Positions 12,600 to 24,400 of a stretch of DNA of 64,000 nucleotides are shown here, piece after piece. Position 1 is the first letter of the stretch, and each line of letters starts with the position of its first letter. The notes beneath the pieces are model-generated. The model did no database searches and was not told where the DNA came from. It worked only from the letters and a program-made list of their open reading frames with translations. A program made the position numbers and the translations under genes. This DNA comes from Symbiodinium natans (taxonomy: Eukaryota > Sar > Dinophyceae > Suessiales > Symbiodiniaceae): the NCBI GenBank assembly GCA_905221605.1, contig CAJNDS010002153.1:1-64000 (forward strand). The letters are read 5' to 3'.

Positions 12600-13730
12600 A
12601 ACTGGTTGCCAGATTTTTTTTCAGCCAAGGCACGGCAAGGGCCATTTCGAAGGCTTGGGAGGCCTCGGAGAGCTCCTCCACAGGGTCCTGGCTACCAATG
12701 CAAGGCATAGCAGGGCCATCCAAAAAGGTGCTAGAATGTGCTGGACAGGCCTCCCCGGTCACCTCCCTCTCATCGTCGTCCGACCGCAGCGTCTCCGCCG
12801 GCCCTGGTGGCGGCGGTGGGGGTGGCGGTGGTGGGGGTGGCGGACCTTAGTGGACAATGCCATGACCGGGATTCACTAACAAGAAGTGGACTTGCTGCAT
12901 GCTACATGTCACGCTGCACGCTTAAGGACCCCGCAAGTTTCTGCCAGCTCACGGAGATTGGGGAGATTCATCCTTGCTTTGCGACCATTTCGGATACACG
13001 CTTGGAAACATTTCAGGTTTACTAAGTCATCCACTTCCCGCTCACGACAGTGCGGCATCTGACATCAACTCCCTGCAGCTTTGTAGCATCCGCACTCGCA
13101 GATCAAGAGAGCCCATCCGATGTCTGCTTCATGCTTTTTAGCCACGGGCCGGGGGGGTTCAGAGGGCGCCAGCATGACCATGGAACAGGCAATGACCCGG
13201 ACAAGCCTTGTGGTAAGGCCACGTGGCAAGTGTCAACGACAGGAAAACCGTTGGTGCAAATCCGGGTTCTCGTCCCCCATAAGGTCCCGGAGCGACACAA
13301 AACGAGCCTGAAGCAGCTCTTTGCATTGGCCCGCCAGCCTTCCCAGCCCACCTGTCTCCAGAAAATGCTGATGTCGGGAAGACGAGGCATCGGTGGCGGT
13401 GACCCCACGGGCAACCGGGCTCCTAATCTCGGTTGCACACAGGGTGGCGAGGCAGAGTTGGCGATCCTCAGTGGCCAGAAGCGCTGGGTGCCCTGGAGGG
13501 CTTCGCTTACAGCCGCTCCCCAGAAAGTGCTTGGTTGCGCTCGGCAAGATGTCGCTCTCTTTCCCGAGGCTCTGCTTGGATGAGGACCAGATCATCGATC
13601 GCCAGGCCGACGCAAAGTAAACCTAGTGGAAACAGGGCAGTGTCACTGGCGACCAAATCTCCGCCAGCGACCACAGCTTTGCTGGCAACAGCGACACCGA
13701 AGCCAGCAGCTCGGAGAGCTCACCGCTGCC
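12600..13730 (-). CDS. Candidate intron-containing gene, function unknown
   Basis: I do not recognise the product. Several minus-strand segments look coding and are bounded by plausible splice signals. From 13622 to 13511, after an AG acceptor and before a GTAAGC donor, a 34-codon stretch reads LCVGLAIDDLVLIQ and then a charged Arg/Glu-rich helix. Around 13365-13250 another reads GRLAGQCKELLQARFVSLRD. Around 12850-12770 a polyproline run leads into PAETLRSDDDERE followed by a GTGACC donor-like site. Around 12695-12610 comes DPVEELSEASQAFEMALAVP. I could not join them into one consistent reading frame, so exon order and phase are unresolved. Dinoflagellate genes use GT/GC/GA-AG introns, which fits, but chance open frames remain possible. 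Confidence 0.25.
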
Positions 13731-16490
13731 CCTCTCCCCCCTCCTCCCCTCCCACCCCCTCCAGAGAGGGGAAGGGCCCTCCTCAAAAGTCAAACAGCTC
13801 CCGACGTCGGGAAGGGTGGGATGAAGCGGCTGGCGATCCAACGGGTGCGCACGTGGCAAAGGATGCGGACCAGTGCGGTTGCCTCAGAGGCTCCAAAGGC
13901 TGGCCAGACCAAGGCCACAAATCCCATACACCCAAAAACCGCCGAAGGCAGGTGCCAAGTACAGGTGTCAGGAACAGGCAAGACGGGCGGTCGGAGGCAG
14001 GGACCTTAGAGGAAGTGAGGTACTGCAACAAGTGAACCGACAGGCCAACGGACGACGCACCGACGCACCGACGAGGGCCCCCAATTCTTACGGAGGCATT
14101 CCTGCACAACAAACAGGAGGAAGCAAGTCTCGAAGAATTCTTATGAAAGCAGCATGACTGGACTCATTGCACAGGAGTGTGAAGCTACACCCAACTCTAA
14201 CAGAGGAGAGCGTCAGCTGCGTCACATGCAGGGCAAAGACATCGTGCTCTGAAACGCTGCTGCGCTCCTTAGACACTGAATAAGACTGGAGTCAAGGCTC
14301 GGCTTACCACTTGCATCATTGTTTCAGCCACGCGCACAGCAAGTCAGCAAGTCAGCAAGTGTCACGAGAGATCAGTCCGTCCAAGGCTCGCCGCGCAGCT
14401 CGACCTCAAGTTGCTCAAGACCTCGCCGATACGGCGGCCTTGGCACGCAACCGTCAAGTGGGGAGCCGCATGTTCCCCAAAGCTAGCTTTTCGTCAGAAG
14501 TACATCTGCAAGACGCAGGACACGTGCATCGAAGTCGAGTGCACATTGCAAGCCAAAGAGCGAGGGTCAGTAGAGCAGAGTCAACTACTTGACAAGTTTA
14601 CAGATGAAGTGCGCACTGCTGAGAAACATTAAGAAGCCTGATTGCCTTGCCCAAATCTCGCTCTAAGTAGGTTTGGTGAAGCCACAGGATTGTTGAAAAC
14701 ACCTAGCACTGCAGACTAGCGGAGGGTTGATGACGTCTTCGCCTTCCCGCTACCTGGCGGCTGGATTGACAAATAACACGGGCAAGGACATGGTGTGGCA
14801 GACATACAGGTGGTTCAAGAAGGTGCCCAGCAGACCAACAGTTCACGATGTCGAGAAACGACCCACTTGAAGCCCAGCATGGCCTAAAGGTTTGTTGTGG
14901 TATGGCGGCAGCGCCGCCCAACCCACATTGTTGGGGCCATGCTGGGCCCGTTCTGGACCTATCGGCACGATCCCCATCGCAGCGCTCGGTCTTGGATATA
15001 CATTTGATTTCCACTTCTAGCATCATGACCAGGAGACGTGTGTTTACAACGGAGTTTCCACCTGATCCACCTGTAAGTGTGGCCAGCGATGGCAGTAAAT
15101 AAACAAGAACATCCCGTGCTCGCGGCAATGGATCGACATCCATTCGAGCTCGAAGGAGTCGGCAGTAAGCCTATGCCACAGTGCCACACGCTTCAGCTCT
15201 CCTAGCTCTCCTAGGAGGAGACCACAAGCATCACAAGCGACCCCCCGGCCTCACGCAACGTGTGCCCATTGCAAACGAAGAAAGCCAGGGCCAACGTAGG
15301 CGAGCGATTGTGGCCCTCGCGCAAGGCTTGCTCAGCTTAATGTCTCTCGTACTCAGGAAGTTTGCAACAGTTCGCAACTTTCACACCGTGTCGCATCACA
15401 GCGTCAACACTCAGATCCCAAAAGGCTGTCCAGGCTCCGTCCCACGCCCAGTGCACCTGATCGCAGTGCAGTAGCACCACTCGGTCGCCAACTGCTTCTG
15501 CAGGTTGCACTGCGGCCTGCAGAGCCTGAAAGTAAGACGGGGTTTAAGCTTAGCAAAGCTTAGTGTTTAGAGCAGTTGTCAGGGCCGGTTGAGATCTGTT
15601 GAGAAGGAATATCGGGGAATGCAAGCCTGGAGCGGCTCGGCCAAGTCATGTCTCCTCGGCTTCGCTTTCGACTTGCGATGCTTCTCAGCGCGACTGAGGC
15701 TTCACTGACGCTTCACTGAGCTCTGAGTGCCGGTCAGGTCCAGCCTTTCGTCCGGTCGAAGCCAATCAGACATCTGAAAATACTGAAGTTGTATGTCGAC
15801 ATGGCCGTTCCTGGGAAATCCAACATGTCTCACACACCACGAACACAAGAGACGTCACACAAAATGTCGACAAATACCTTTCCAAACGAGGATCTCCATC
15901 TGCATTGTCGTAAGCGCCTTAAAGTTCCGGTACGAGCCCACTGAAATGACGTGGGACACGCGTGCACCAAGCCTCAGATAGCGAGACTCCCTCCGCACAC
16001 TGCGGCACCGCGACGGGTTGCAGAGCTCTGCAATGTGCAGCCACGTGCACAGAGCTCCGCTTGTGACTGCCGCGGCTGCATTGCTGGCGCCACCGAGCAC
16101 CAGGGCCGCGAAGCCAGCGGGTTCGGCCCAACGCCAGAGCTCCTAAGATGCCGCATCGCACAAACCGCACTTGGGCATCGCGGCTCTCCTGTCGCATGAA
16201 CCAACAGGCCCAACATGTGGTCCATCATGTGGTTCCCTCATCTTATGACACCTCAGTACCCTGTTGTCTTTGTGTTGTCTTTGCCCTGTTTTCTGGCCCT
16301 GCTTCGCTTCTTGATCTGAATTTCCAGGCGTTGCTTTTCGACCCTGTGGCTTCTCTCCAGGATTGTGCACTGAACACAATCATCACCCGCAACGCGCTTT
16401 TAGGATCAGGCACGCATGTTGAAGCCATGATGTACAGCGAGATTGTGCATGAGACAGTTTTTTAGATGCGAGATCATGCGTATTCGCCGT
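13731..16490. other. No recognisable gene
   Basis: Short open frames only. An AGTCAGCA direct repeat occurs near 14341-14358. No domain or RNA gene is visible. Confidence 0.45.
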
Positions 16491-16735
16491 CAGTTGTTGA
16501 AATTTAGGGCTTTGAGCTTTGAGCGTGAGGCACTGTTGTGGGGACCGGGAGCCACGATGGGGACGAATAAGGGTCGGATAAGTTTCCGTGTATCACTTCT
16601 GGGATAGGTACCGGAATGCAAAGACCCCTACCCCCCCGGCTACCCTCAGGGGCGGGGGGGCGGCTCTGGCGTGGAGCCCTATGCGGGCGATTGACCCCTA
16701 TCCCTTTCAGATAGGTCCCTATGCCTACAAAACCC
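16491..16735. repeat. GATAGG/CCTATC motif block before the telomere-like array
   Basis: The block holds GGGATAGGTACC near 16602, a CCCCTACCCCCCC...GGGGCGGGGGGG fold-back near 16625-16662, and ACCCCTATCCCTTTCAGATAGG at about 16693-16716. Related CCTATC/GATAGG blocks occur at 19451-19640 and 20930-21000, each next to a degenerate CCCTAAA array, so this is probably a dispersed repeat family linked to those arrays. Confidence 0.55.
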
Positions 16736-17772
16736 TAAGCCCTAAATACTAAACCCGAGAAAACCCTGCTTGCCCCAAAACCCCCTAAACCCCAAACCCT
16801 AAAAAACACCTAAACCCTAAACCCCGAAAAAACCCTAAAACCCAAACCCTGAAACCCGTAAACCCTTAGTTTCAAAAAACAACTAAACCTAACCTCTAAA
16901 AACCACTAAACCCTAAACCCTACAAATATAAATACATAAACCCTAAACCCTGAAAAATAAAACCTTAAAAAACAACGCCCTAAAGCCTGAAAACCCCTAA
17001 GCCCTAAACAACCCTAAACCCTACACCCTAGAAACCTCTAAACCCTGACCCCGAAAAACTCCTAATCCCTAGATCCTAAACCCCGTAACCCTAAGCCCAA
17101 AAAACCCCTAAGCCCTACATTACTCCTAAAAGCCTTAAACCCTACGGCCCTAAACCCCAACAAAACCCTAAACCCTAAAAGCCCCTTAACCCTAAACCCT
17201 AAGAAGACAACTAGACCCTAAACACTAAAAACCCTAAGAAACCCTAAACCCCTAAAAACCCGAAAACCTCCTAAACCCTAAACCCTAAAAACCCGTAAAC
17301 CCTAAACCCTGAATAACCTCTAAACCCTAAACCCTAAAAACCCCTGAACCCAAACCCTGAAAACACCCTAAATCCTAAGCCCTCCAAAACTCCAAACCCT
17401 AAACCTCAAAACCCCTCAGCCTAAACCCAAGCAACCCTAGACCCTGTAAACACCCAAACTCTAAACCCAAAACTGCCTAAACCCTCAAAACCCTAAACCC
17501 TAAACCCTGAAACCCCCTAAACCCGAAACCCGAAAACCCTGAACCCCAACGAGCCCCTAAATCCTAAACCCTGAAAACCCCTAAGCCCTGAACCTACAAA
17601 AGACCCTACACCCCAAACCCGAAAAAAACAAACCCTGAACTTAAAAAAACACTAAACCTAAACCCAAAAAAACAAACGTAAACCCTAAGAAACCCCTAAA
17701 CCCTAAACCCTAAACCCAAACAACCCCTGAACCCAAAAAAACACTAAACCCCAAACCCGAAAAAACCCTAAA
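16735..17772 (+). repeat. Degenerate CCCTAAA telomere-like array, about 1 kb
   Basis: The array is dominated by CCCTAAACCCTAAA interrupted by A-runs, giving a common variant AAAACCCCTAAACCCT. Heterogeneity is high, unlike a functional telomere, so it is read as an interstitial array. The C-rich strand is on plus throughout. Confidence 0.9.
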
Positions 17773-19155
17773 CTCTTAGTTTCGTTTCATGTTTGTGGTC
17801 TGCATTCGGGAAAGCGTTCAATTGCATCTCAGTTTCGTAGTGTGTATACTGGAAGGCGTTAATTGCGTCTTCGTTTCGTTTCAATGTGCGGGGTGAAGGG
17901 GAAGGGGTTTGATTGCGTCTTGGTTTCGTTGCAATTTTTTGTGGCGTGCATGGGGGAAAGCGTTTAATTGCGTCTTAGTTTCGTTTCAACTTTTCGTGAT
18001 GTGTATGAGGGAAAGCGTTTAATTGCATCTTAGTTTCGTTTCAATTTGCGGTGTGTATAGGGCAAAGAGCCTAATTGCGTCTCAGTTTCGCTTCAACTTT
18101 TCGTGGTGTGTATAGGGGACAAACATTGATTGTGTCTTAGTTTCGTTTCGTGTTTTGTGGCCTGTGTAGGGGAAAGCGTCCAATTGCGTCTTAGCTTCGT
18201 TTCAATTTGTAGTGTGTATACTGGAAGGCGTTAATTGCGTCTTCGTTTCGTTTCAATTTGTAGTGTGCATACTGGAAGGCGTTAATTGCGTCTAAGTTTC
18301 GTTTCCATGTGTGGTGTGAAGGGGAAGGGGTTTAATTTCATCTTAGTTTCGCTTCAATGTTTTGTGGCATGTGTAGGGAAAAGCGTTTAATTGCGTCTTA
18401 GTTTCGTTTCAAGTTGTTGTGGTGTGTATGAGGGAAAGCGTTTCATTGCATCTTAGCTTCGTTTCAATTCGTGGTGTGTATAGGGGAAGGCGGTTAATTG
18501 CGTGTTAGTTTCGTTTCAACTTTTGTGTGTATAGGGGAAGCGTCTAATTGCGTCTCAATTTCGTTTCAACCTTTTTTGTGGTGTGTATAGGGGAAAGCAT
18601 TTCATTGCGTCTTAGTGTCCTTTCAGTTTGTGGTGCATGTAGGGCAAAGAGCCTAATTGCGTCTCTGTTTCGCTTCAACTTTTCGTGGTGTGTATAGGGG
18701 ACAGAGTTTAATTGTGTCTTAGTTTCGTTTCATTTTGCGGTGTGAAAGTGCCTAACAGCGTCTCAGTTTCGTTTCAACTTTTCGTGGTGTGTATAGGGGA
18801 CAGAGATTAATTGTGCCTTAGTTTCGTTTCAATACTTTGCGGAGTGTATAGGGGAAAGCGTTCAATTGCATCTTAGTTTTTTCGTGGTGTGTCTACTAAA
18901 ACGCATTTACATGCGTCTTAGTCTCGCTTCAATTTTTCTGGCGTGTGTGGGGGAAAGCGTTTAATTGCGTCTTAGTTTCGTTTCAACTTTTCGCGATGTG
19001 TATGAGGGAAAGCGTTTAATTGCGTCTTAGTTTCGTTTCAATTTGTGGTGTGTATAGGGGAAAGCGTCTAGTTGCGTCTCAGTTTCGTTTCAACTTTTCG
19101 TGGTGTGTATGAGGGAAAGGGTTGAATTGCATCCTAGTTTCGTTTCAATTTGTGG
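17773..19155 (+). repeat. Minisatellite, unit about 52-58 bp, about 24 copies
   Basis: The core of each unit is GCGTCTTAGTTTCGTTTCAA followed by TT(T)GTGGTGTGTATAGGGGAAA and GCGTTTAATT. Units vary in two spots: AATTTG versus AACTTTTCG, and TATAGGGG versus TATGAGGG. The array directly abuts the CCCTAAA array on its left and a CTC/CTG triplet array on its right. No long open frame runs through it. Confidence 0.9.
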
Positions 19156-19156
19156 T

Positions 19157-19256
19157 CCTGCTGCTGCTCCTGCTGCTGCTCCTCCTAATGCTCCTCCTGC
19201 TCCTCCTGCTGCTCCTCCTGCTGCTCCTCTTGCTGCTCCTCCTGCTGCTCCTCCGG
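19157..19256. repeat. CTG/CTC triplet array
   Basis: About 33 triplets of CTG and CTC (GCTCCTCCTGCT type). The plus frames would encode poly-Leu or Pro/Ala runs, but there is no surrounding gene. A similar array sits at 21402-21460. Confidence 0.9.
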
Positions 19257-19408
19257 GTGACAGGCAAATCAGTCAAGCATTACTCAGCAAACATGAGGGC
19301 AAACCAGAAAACAAGACAGGGCAAATCAGAAAAAATGGGCACGATTCAGAAAACAAAGTCACCGCACAATGCATCTGTTTAGTGCGCTTTCTGCATCGGT
19401 GCAGAGGT

Positions 19409-19450
19409 TAACCTAACGGAACCTACCCTAATCTAATCTGCCATACAAGA
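19409..19450 (-). repeat. 42-bp inverted repeat, left arm
   Basis: Its reverse complement matches 21095-21136 at 39 of 42 positions (shared core GGGTAGGTTCCGTTAGGTTA). The arms enclose about 1.65 kb, mostly degenerate CCCTAAA. Confidence 0.85.
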
Positions 19451-19640
19451 GGCCTATCTGATAGGGGTCTATCGAGACCCCTACCCCCGGCCCCCTACTC
19501 CTAGGCGATAGACCCCTATCCGCAGGGGTCTGTCTGGTGCGGACAGGTACCTATGCATAGGCCGCTCGCCTGGAAAGGAAAGGGGTCTTTCTACGGGGGG
19601 GCATAGCCTAGACATAGACACCTATCCGCGGCATAGTCCC
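19451..19640. repeat. GATAGG/CCTATC motif block
   Basis: Contains ATAGGGGTCTATCGA at 19461-19475, CGATAGACCCCTATCCGC and several other GATAG/CTATC pieces that can fold back. The same 15-mer recurs at 20935-20949 in the same orientation. Confidence 0.7.
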
Positions 19641-19659
19641 TTCATTCGTCACCTCACAA

Positions 19660-20875
19660 CTGTACCCTAAACCCTGAGTCCCTAAACCCTACACCCGAAA
19701 TACGAAACCCGAAACCCGAAACACCAAACCCCAAACCCTACACCCTAAACCCCAAACGCTAAGATGTGCAAGGCTGGAAAGCTCGAATCTGCCGGTAGCA
19801 GGCTTTCATACTATTGCTGTTGGGTTGAGTTGTTACTGCAGGTCCTAAAAACCGAAACCCTAAAACCCTACAATCCCAAGCCCTAAACCCTCAAAAACCC
19901 CTGAACCCTAAACCCTAAAAACCCAAGCCCTAAACCACTAAACAAACCCTTAACCCTAAACCCTAAAACAACCTAAGCCTAAGCCCTGACAACCCAAATC
20001 TCTAAAACACCCTAAACCCTATAACCTAAACCCAGCCCTAAACCCAAAAACACTCTAAACCTTAAAAAACCCTCAACCCTAAACCCTTAAAAAACCCCTA
20101 ACCCCTAACCCCTAAAAATCCTAAACCCTAAACCCCTAAACCCTAAAAACCTGGCCCTAAACCCTAAAAATCCTAAACCCTAAAAACCCTAAGCCCTACA
20201 CCCTAAGAACCCCTGGGCCCTAGACCCCAAAAATCCCTAAACCCTAAAAACCCCTCAACTTCTAACCCCGAAAACTCTAAACCCTAAAAAACCCCAAAGC
20301 CCTAACCCCTAATAAATCCAAACCGTAAAAAAACCCTAAAACCCAAAACAACCCTCAACTTCCCTCTACTTCAAACCCCGAAAACTCTAAACCCTAAAAA
20401 CCCCCCACCTAAACCTAAACCCTAAACCCTAAAAACCCCTCAACATAAGCATGTTTTTTCAAAACCATCATGCGAGCATTGTGTTTGCAAAGGGGGGGGG
20501 GTGCGCCGACCCCCCCCCCCCCTGCGTTATTCTTTTATTCTTTTTCGAACCCATCATGCGAGAAAACAACCCCCAAAAACCCTAAACCCGAAAAAAAACC
20601 TAAGCCCGAAAAAACCTAAACCCTAAAGACCCCGAAACCCTAAACGTTAAAAGCCACTAAACTCTACACCCTAAACCCTAAAGCCCCCCAAAGCCTAAAA
20701 ACCCTGAAGCCTAAACCAAAAAAAAACCTAAACCCTAAGACCCTAAAACCCTAAACCATTTTTCCCCCTAAGCCCTCAACCCTAAAACACCCCAAGACCT
20801 ACACCCTAAAAAGCCCTAAACCCTAAACCCTGAAAACCCCTAAACCCTAAGCCTAAACCCTAAAAACCCCTATTT
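19660..20875 (+). repeat. Degenerate CCCTAAA telomere-like array, about 1.2 kb
   Basis: Same composition and orientation as 16735-17772, with interruptions at 19765-19840 (unique) and 20445-20560 (GC fold-back element). No gene is visible. Confidence 0.9.
20468..20530. repeat. G-run/C-run fold-back element
   Basis: TGCGAGCATTGTGTTTGCAAA is followed by a G run, TGCGCCGA and a longer C run, giving a strong hairpin. The leading 21 bp match 52828-52848 with one mismatch, where they also precede a G-run/C-run hairpin. This is therefore a dispersed element. Confidence 0.75.
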
Positions 20876-20929
20876 AAATAAAGCAAACCTTGCTGCTCGA
20901 GCGCAAGTGATAAATGTGTTTCCATGGGG

Positions 20930-21000
20930 TCTGTATAGGGGTCTATCGACACGCCTATCATAGGGGGGTACTTAATAGACCTATCTTCAATAAATTTGTC
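20930..21000. repeat. GATAGG/CCTATC motif block, second copy
   Basis: ATAGGGGTCTATCGA (20935-20949) followed by CGCCTATCATAGGGGGG and TAGACCTATC. It lies at the right edge of the CCCTAAA array, mirroring the position of the 19451-19640 block. Confidence 0.7.
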
Positions 21001-21054
21001 GTGGGGGAGATCCCTGAACCTAATCCCTAGAAGCACACCCTTAAACCCTGTCAT

Positions 21055-21180
21055 GTTAGCTTAGGTTAGGTCAGGTTAGGTTAGGGGCCTGCCCTCTTGC
21101 ATTGCAGATTAGGTTAGGGTAGGTTCCGTTAGGTTAGGTCAGGTCAGGTTAGGTTAGGTTAGGTTGGGTTACGTTGGTTT
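21055..21180 (+). repeat. (TTAGG)n pentamer tract and right arm of the 42-bp inverted repeat
   Basis: Two runs of TTAGG/TCAGG pentamers flank the inverted-repeat arm at 21095-21136. TTAGG is the arthropod-type telomere unit, but here it is probably only a microsatellite derived from the TTTAGGG-rich neighbourhood. Confidence 0.8.
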
Positions 21181-21401
21181 GGGTTGGGGTCGGGCTCTTC
21201 TGTCCTTGCTCGTCCACTCCAGGCTACGGCGATGGCCCGCCAGGATGTACGTTTCACCGTGAGTTTTGGAGAAGAGAGACCGATGCAAATGCATGGCTGC
21301 CCATGGATGCTGAGTCGCCTTCGCTGTTTGCTGATTCTGCCCTTGCTGTTTTCTGAACCATGGCTGTGTGAGTCGAAGTCTTGTTTTCTGATTTGGGCAG
21401 C

Positions 21402-21460
21402 ACCCCTGCTCCTCCTGCTGCTCCTCCTTCTGCTGCTCCTGCTGCTGCTCTTGTTTCTGG
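21402..21460. repeat. CTG/CTC triplet array
   Basis: About 20 triplets of CTCCTGCTGCTCCTC type. The preceding sequence (TGTTTTCTGA, twice) resembles, in inverted orientation, the sequence beside the array at 19157-19256, so the whole neighbourhood is a loose inverted duplication. Confidence 0.8.
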
Positions 21461-24400
21461 AAAAACAAGCCCCCTCACCTCTTCCTCAACACGAGGCCCC
21501 CCCCCATCCCCCGCCCATACTCTTGGGAGGACGAAGGGCCCCTCATACTCCTGGAAGACGAGCCCCCCCCCGCGCTAACGAAGCTATCTGCAGCATACAT
21601 GACCTGCGTTCTGAGCTTGCGAAAATGCATCGTTCTGCTTTCCCTTCTGTTCTTGGTGTCTGAATGCGTTCAATACACACTTGCGCATTGCGCTCGCATG
21701 CCAAGAAGCTGAAACACCGCATTCGTTCGGGGACAGGCCGAGCGACATGGCCCATGAACATGCGGCAAGCTAGGTATCCCTCATGCTGCGGGTGTTAGCT
21801 CGCCGCAGAGTTCCCGAGTTGAAGCACACATACTGGTCCATTGGTAAGCATCCGGTGCTCAACGCTTGCTCTGTGGCTGGTTGGCTTTGCCTTTAGTTTT
21901 AGTTGATGACGTGCCGCCGTGGCCCGAAAAATGACCGGCAGCAGTACTCAGTAGCAGCTATCCACATGAGATGGCTGGTTGATGTATCTTGGATGGCTAC
22001 CATGCCGGCGCAGGGCTGCTCAACCAACGCATCTCAAGCACTGCTTAGCACTCGAAACACCAGAATGCGACACGAACAAGAGAAGACAAATGTGCTACGA
22101 ATGAGCGTTTTGCCTGCAGAGGTACTTTGTGATGTACGGCCTCTGATGGGCTTTAGGCTTCGTCACGAGGCCAAACAACTACCAGGAGGCCAGCAGGCTG
22201 GCCATCGCCGAGACCACAGCCATGCCGAGGCCAGTGGCCTGCACAAGCCCCAAACTGTCGCAAGAACGACAAAGCATGCATAGTCCTGCCTTGGTAGCAC
22301 TCGGCACAGCGAACATGGCGATGCCATGAATTCCAAGTGCATCGGCAACCTTCACCTCATGCGCGCCGCAGACTGCGCACGACAAAGCAACACTGAGGCT
22401 CTCAGGTACCTGGCAGTGATGAACTCACACACTACTTTCACGACTTCACATGACGCATTGTTCGAGGCTTCAGCCACTGCATGTCGGCTTGCTGTGCTTG
22501 AAGGAACTGAGACGACCTGAGAAGCAGTACAGCAAGTGCTGACATTAACAAAAAGCTCAAGCCACACAACTGCACGATTTCCGAGATTCGCACAGCACCG
22601 CTTCCAGCATCAGCCACGAAGAGCGTCGCATCACCATCCTTGCGTCTCGACATGCATCAAAGCTTTTGCCATCTCTGTATCCATGCAACACAACTTTAAG
22701 CTGCATTCACAGTGTAGAGCCGTGCCCCTGACCCAGCACATGTCGACTGGGTTTGACACCTTCAAGCTTCAGCGAACAGCGCTCTAAGCGCTGCTGCAAA
22801 GGAAAGTTGTCGGTTTGACTCACAACAACACCAGTGCAACTGACCTGGGCGACGCGGTGCACACAGTGGTCGTCCGCAGCACAGCCAGTCAGGCTGTCCT
22901 CGCTCCTCCTTTCCATGTGGAATGCCGAGCACGCGGCGGCTCCAACGGAATGCGCCATTTGACAGCGACTTAGGCGACTTAGGTCAGCACAATGCAAAGA
23001 TGCCTGGCCGGCCCTGCACTGGACGGCCGGCATAGAAGATGCCAGAGGCTGTGACCGCCAGGCCTGGTCAACTGCTGTGTCATGATCCCTGTGTTTTTCT
23101 TGCTTGCTCAACGACGTATTGTGAAAAGTCACAAACACAACGCGAAAGAAGCGCACACCGTAACCTCTGCACCAAGCTGAAAGGAGCAACAACTTTAAAA
23201 CCAACACATAGCCTACACAACAGGACAAATCAGGAAGGAGCTTGTCGAGTTCCTCAATCTCGTGCTCCAGCGACAATCAACACACATACACCGGTAATTT
23301 GACACCCACCCAATTTCTAGACATTGCCAGATAAGCGGGCACAGCTTGAGTAAGTACAAGCACTCGTGTTCGGATAACACTGCTCTCGACGGTATGTGAG
23401 CTCGATACTCTCACGAATGGTTACAGTCTGACCCGCCTGTGACAGCCTGTAAGTTGTTGGCAAGAGCATGTGCGCTGGCCTTCGGAATGAACTGAGCAAA
23501 CACAACACTTGCTCTCACAATAGGGGATCTAGTGCGGGACCAGTTTGTCAGTGCCTTGGACTTCGGAGCAGCTGCACCCCCGGGAAATGGAGCTGGAACA
23601 GTTTGCGGACCACGCACCACTGCACCTGGAAATATGAGCCCAAGCAGGCGTCTTTTGGAATCTTACCGAGATCTACATGTTTTGCTGGGACTTCGAGACA
23701 CTGGAGACGCGCACTGGCATTGCCCTTGACGGCATTGCCCCAGAAGAGGGTGAACCTGGCAACATGCTCGTTTTGCTTGCCGCACAAATGCACATGTTCT
23801 TCTTTGCACGCACATGCCCCAAGAGTCATGCCGAAATTGTAAAAAGCTGTACATTGTGCACAACTTCAAAGTTTTCGGGGGTTGGGGGGGTTTATGGTGG
23901 GGGCGATTGCGACTTTGCAGGGCGTTGTATGCCAGCTCGTTGCTATGTTTGTGACCCGTGAAGAAGCTACAAGTTCGGCTAGTTCAAAACCCTTCATTCG
24001 AATCACTCAGCTTGTTGCTGCTGACTTTTCGGTTCTTGAAAGAAACGGCGTGAAGTGTGTAGTCATAGCTTTGTTACGGGCTGCGTATGGCGGTAGCCAA
24101 ACATGCTAGCTCGGAGCTGGTGCATGGCCGAAGGGCCGGAGGCTTGCACTCCTAAACCCCCAAGGTGCGGCGGGGTGGGCTGGGGTGGGGGGGGCGGGGC
24201 GCTCGTAACCCGAACCACTACTGGTTCGGGTTCAGGTTTGGGTTCTGCCCACCCTCCCCGCACTATTGGACAGGTTAGAGGGTCCGTTGGGGGGAGGGGG
24301 GGCGAGGGGGGCAGCGGCGGAGAACGCGCAGCCCAAAAACCATTTACACTCACCAACACTTTTGAAGGAACCATAGATGCACTCACCAAGAACAGCAATA

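Larger units (their letters stand above)
4422..12600. other. Eight kilobases without an assignable gene
   Basis: Both strands carry many open frames of 60-230 codons, but none shows a domain, a convincing start context or a consistent frame across neighbours. Dinoflagellate genes can be cut into short exons, so spliced genes could be present and missed. The only structure I can support is simple sequence: poly-C near 6257-6285, (GA)n at 8585-8616 and (CT)n at 8943-8991. Confidence 0.45.

Noticed and set aside
21055-21180. Arthropod-type (TTAGG)n telomere
   Set aside because: The tract is short, imperfect and internal; the surrounding telomere-like family is TTTAGGG.
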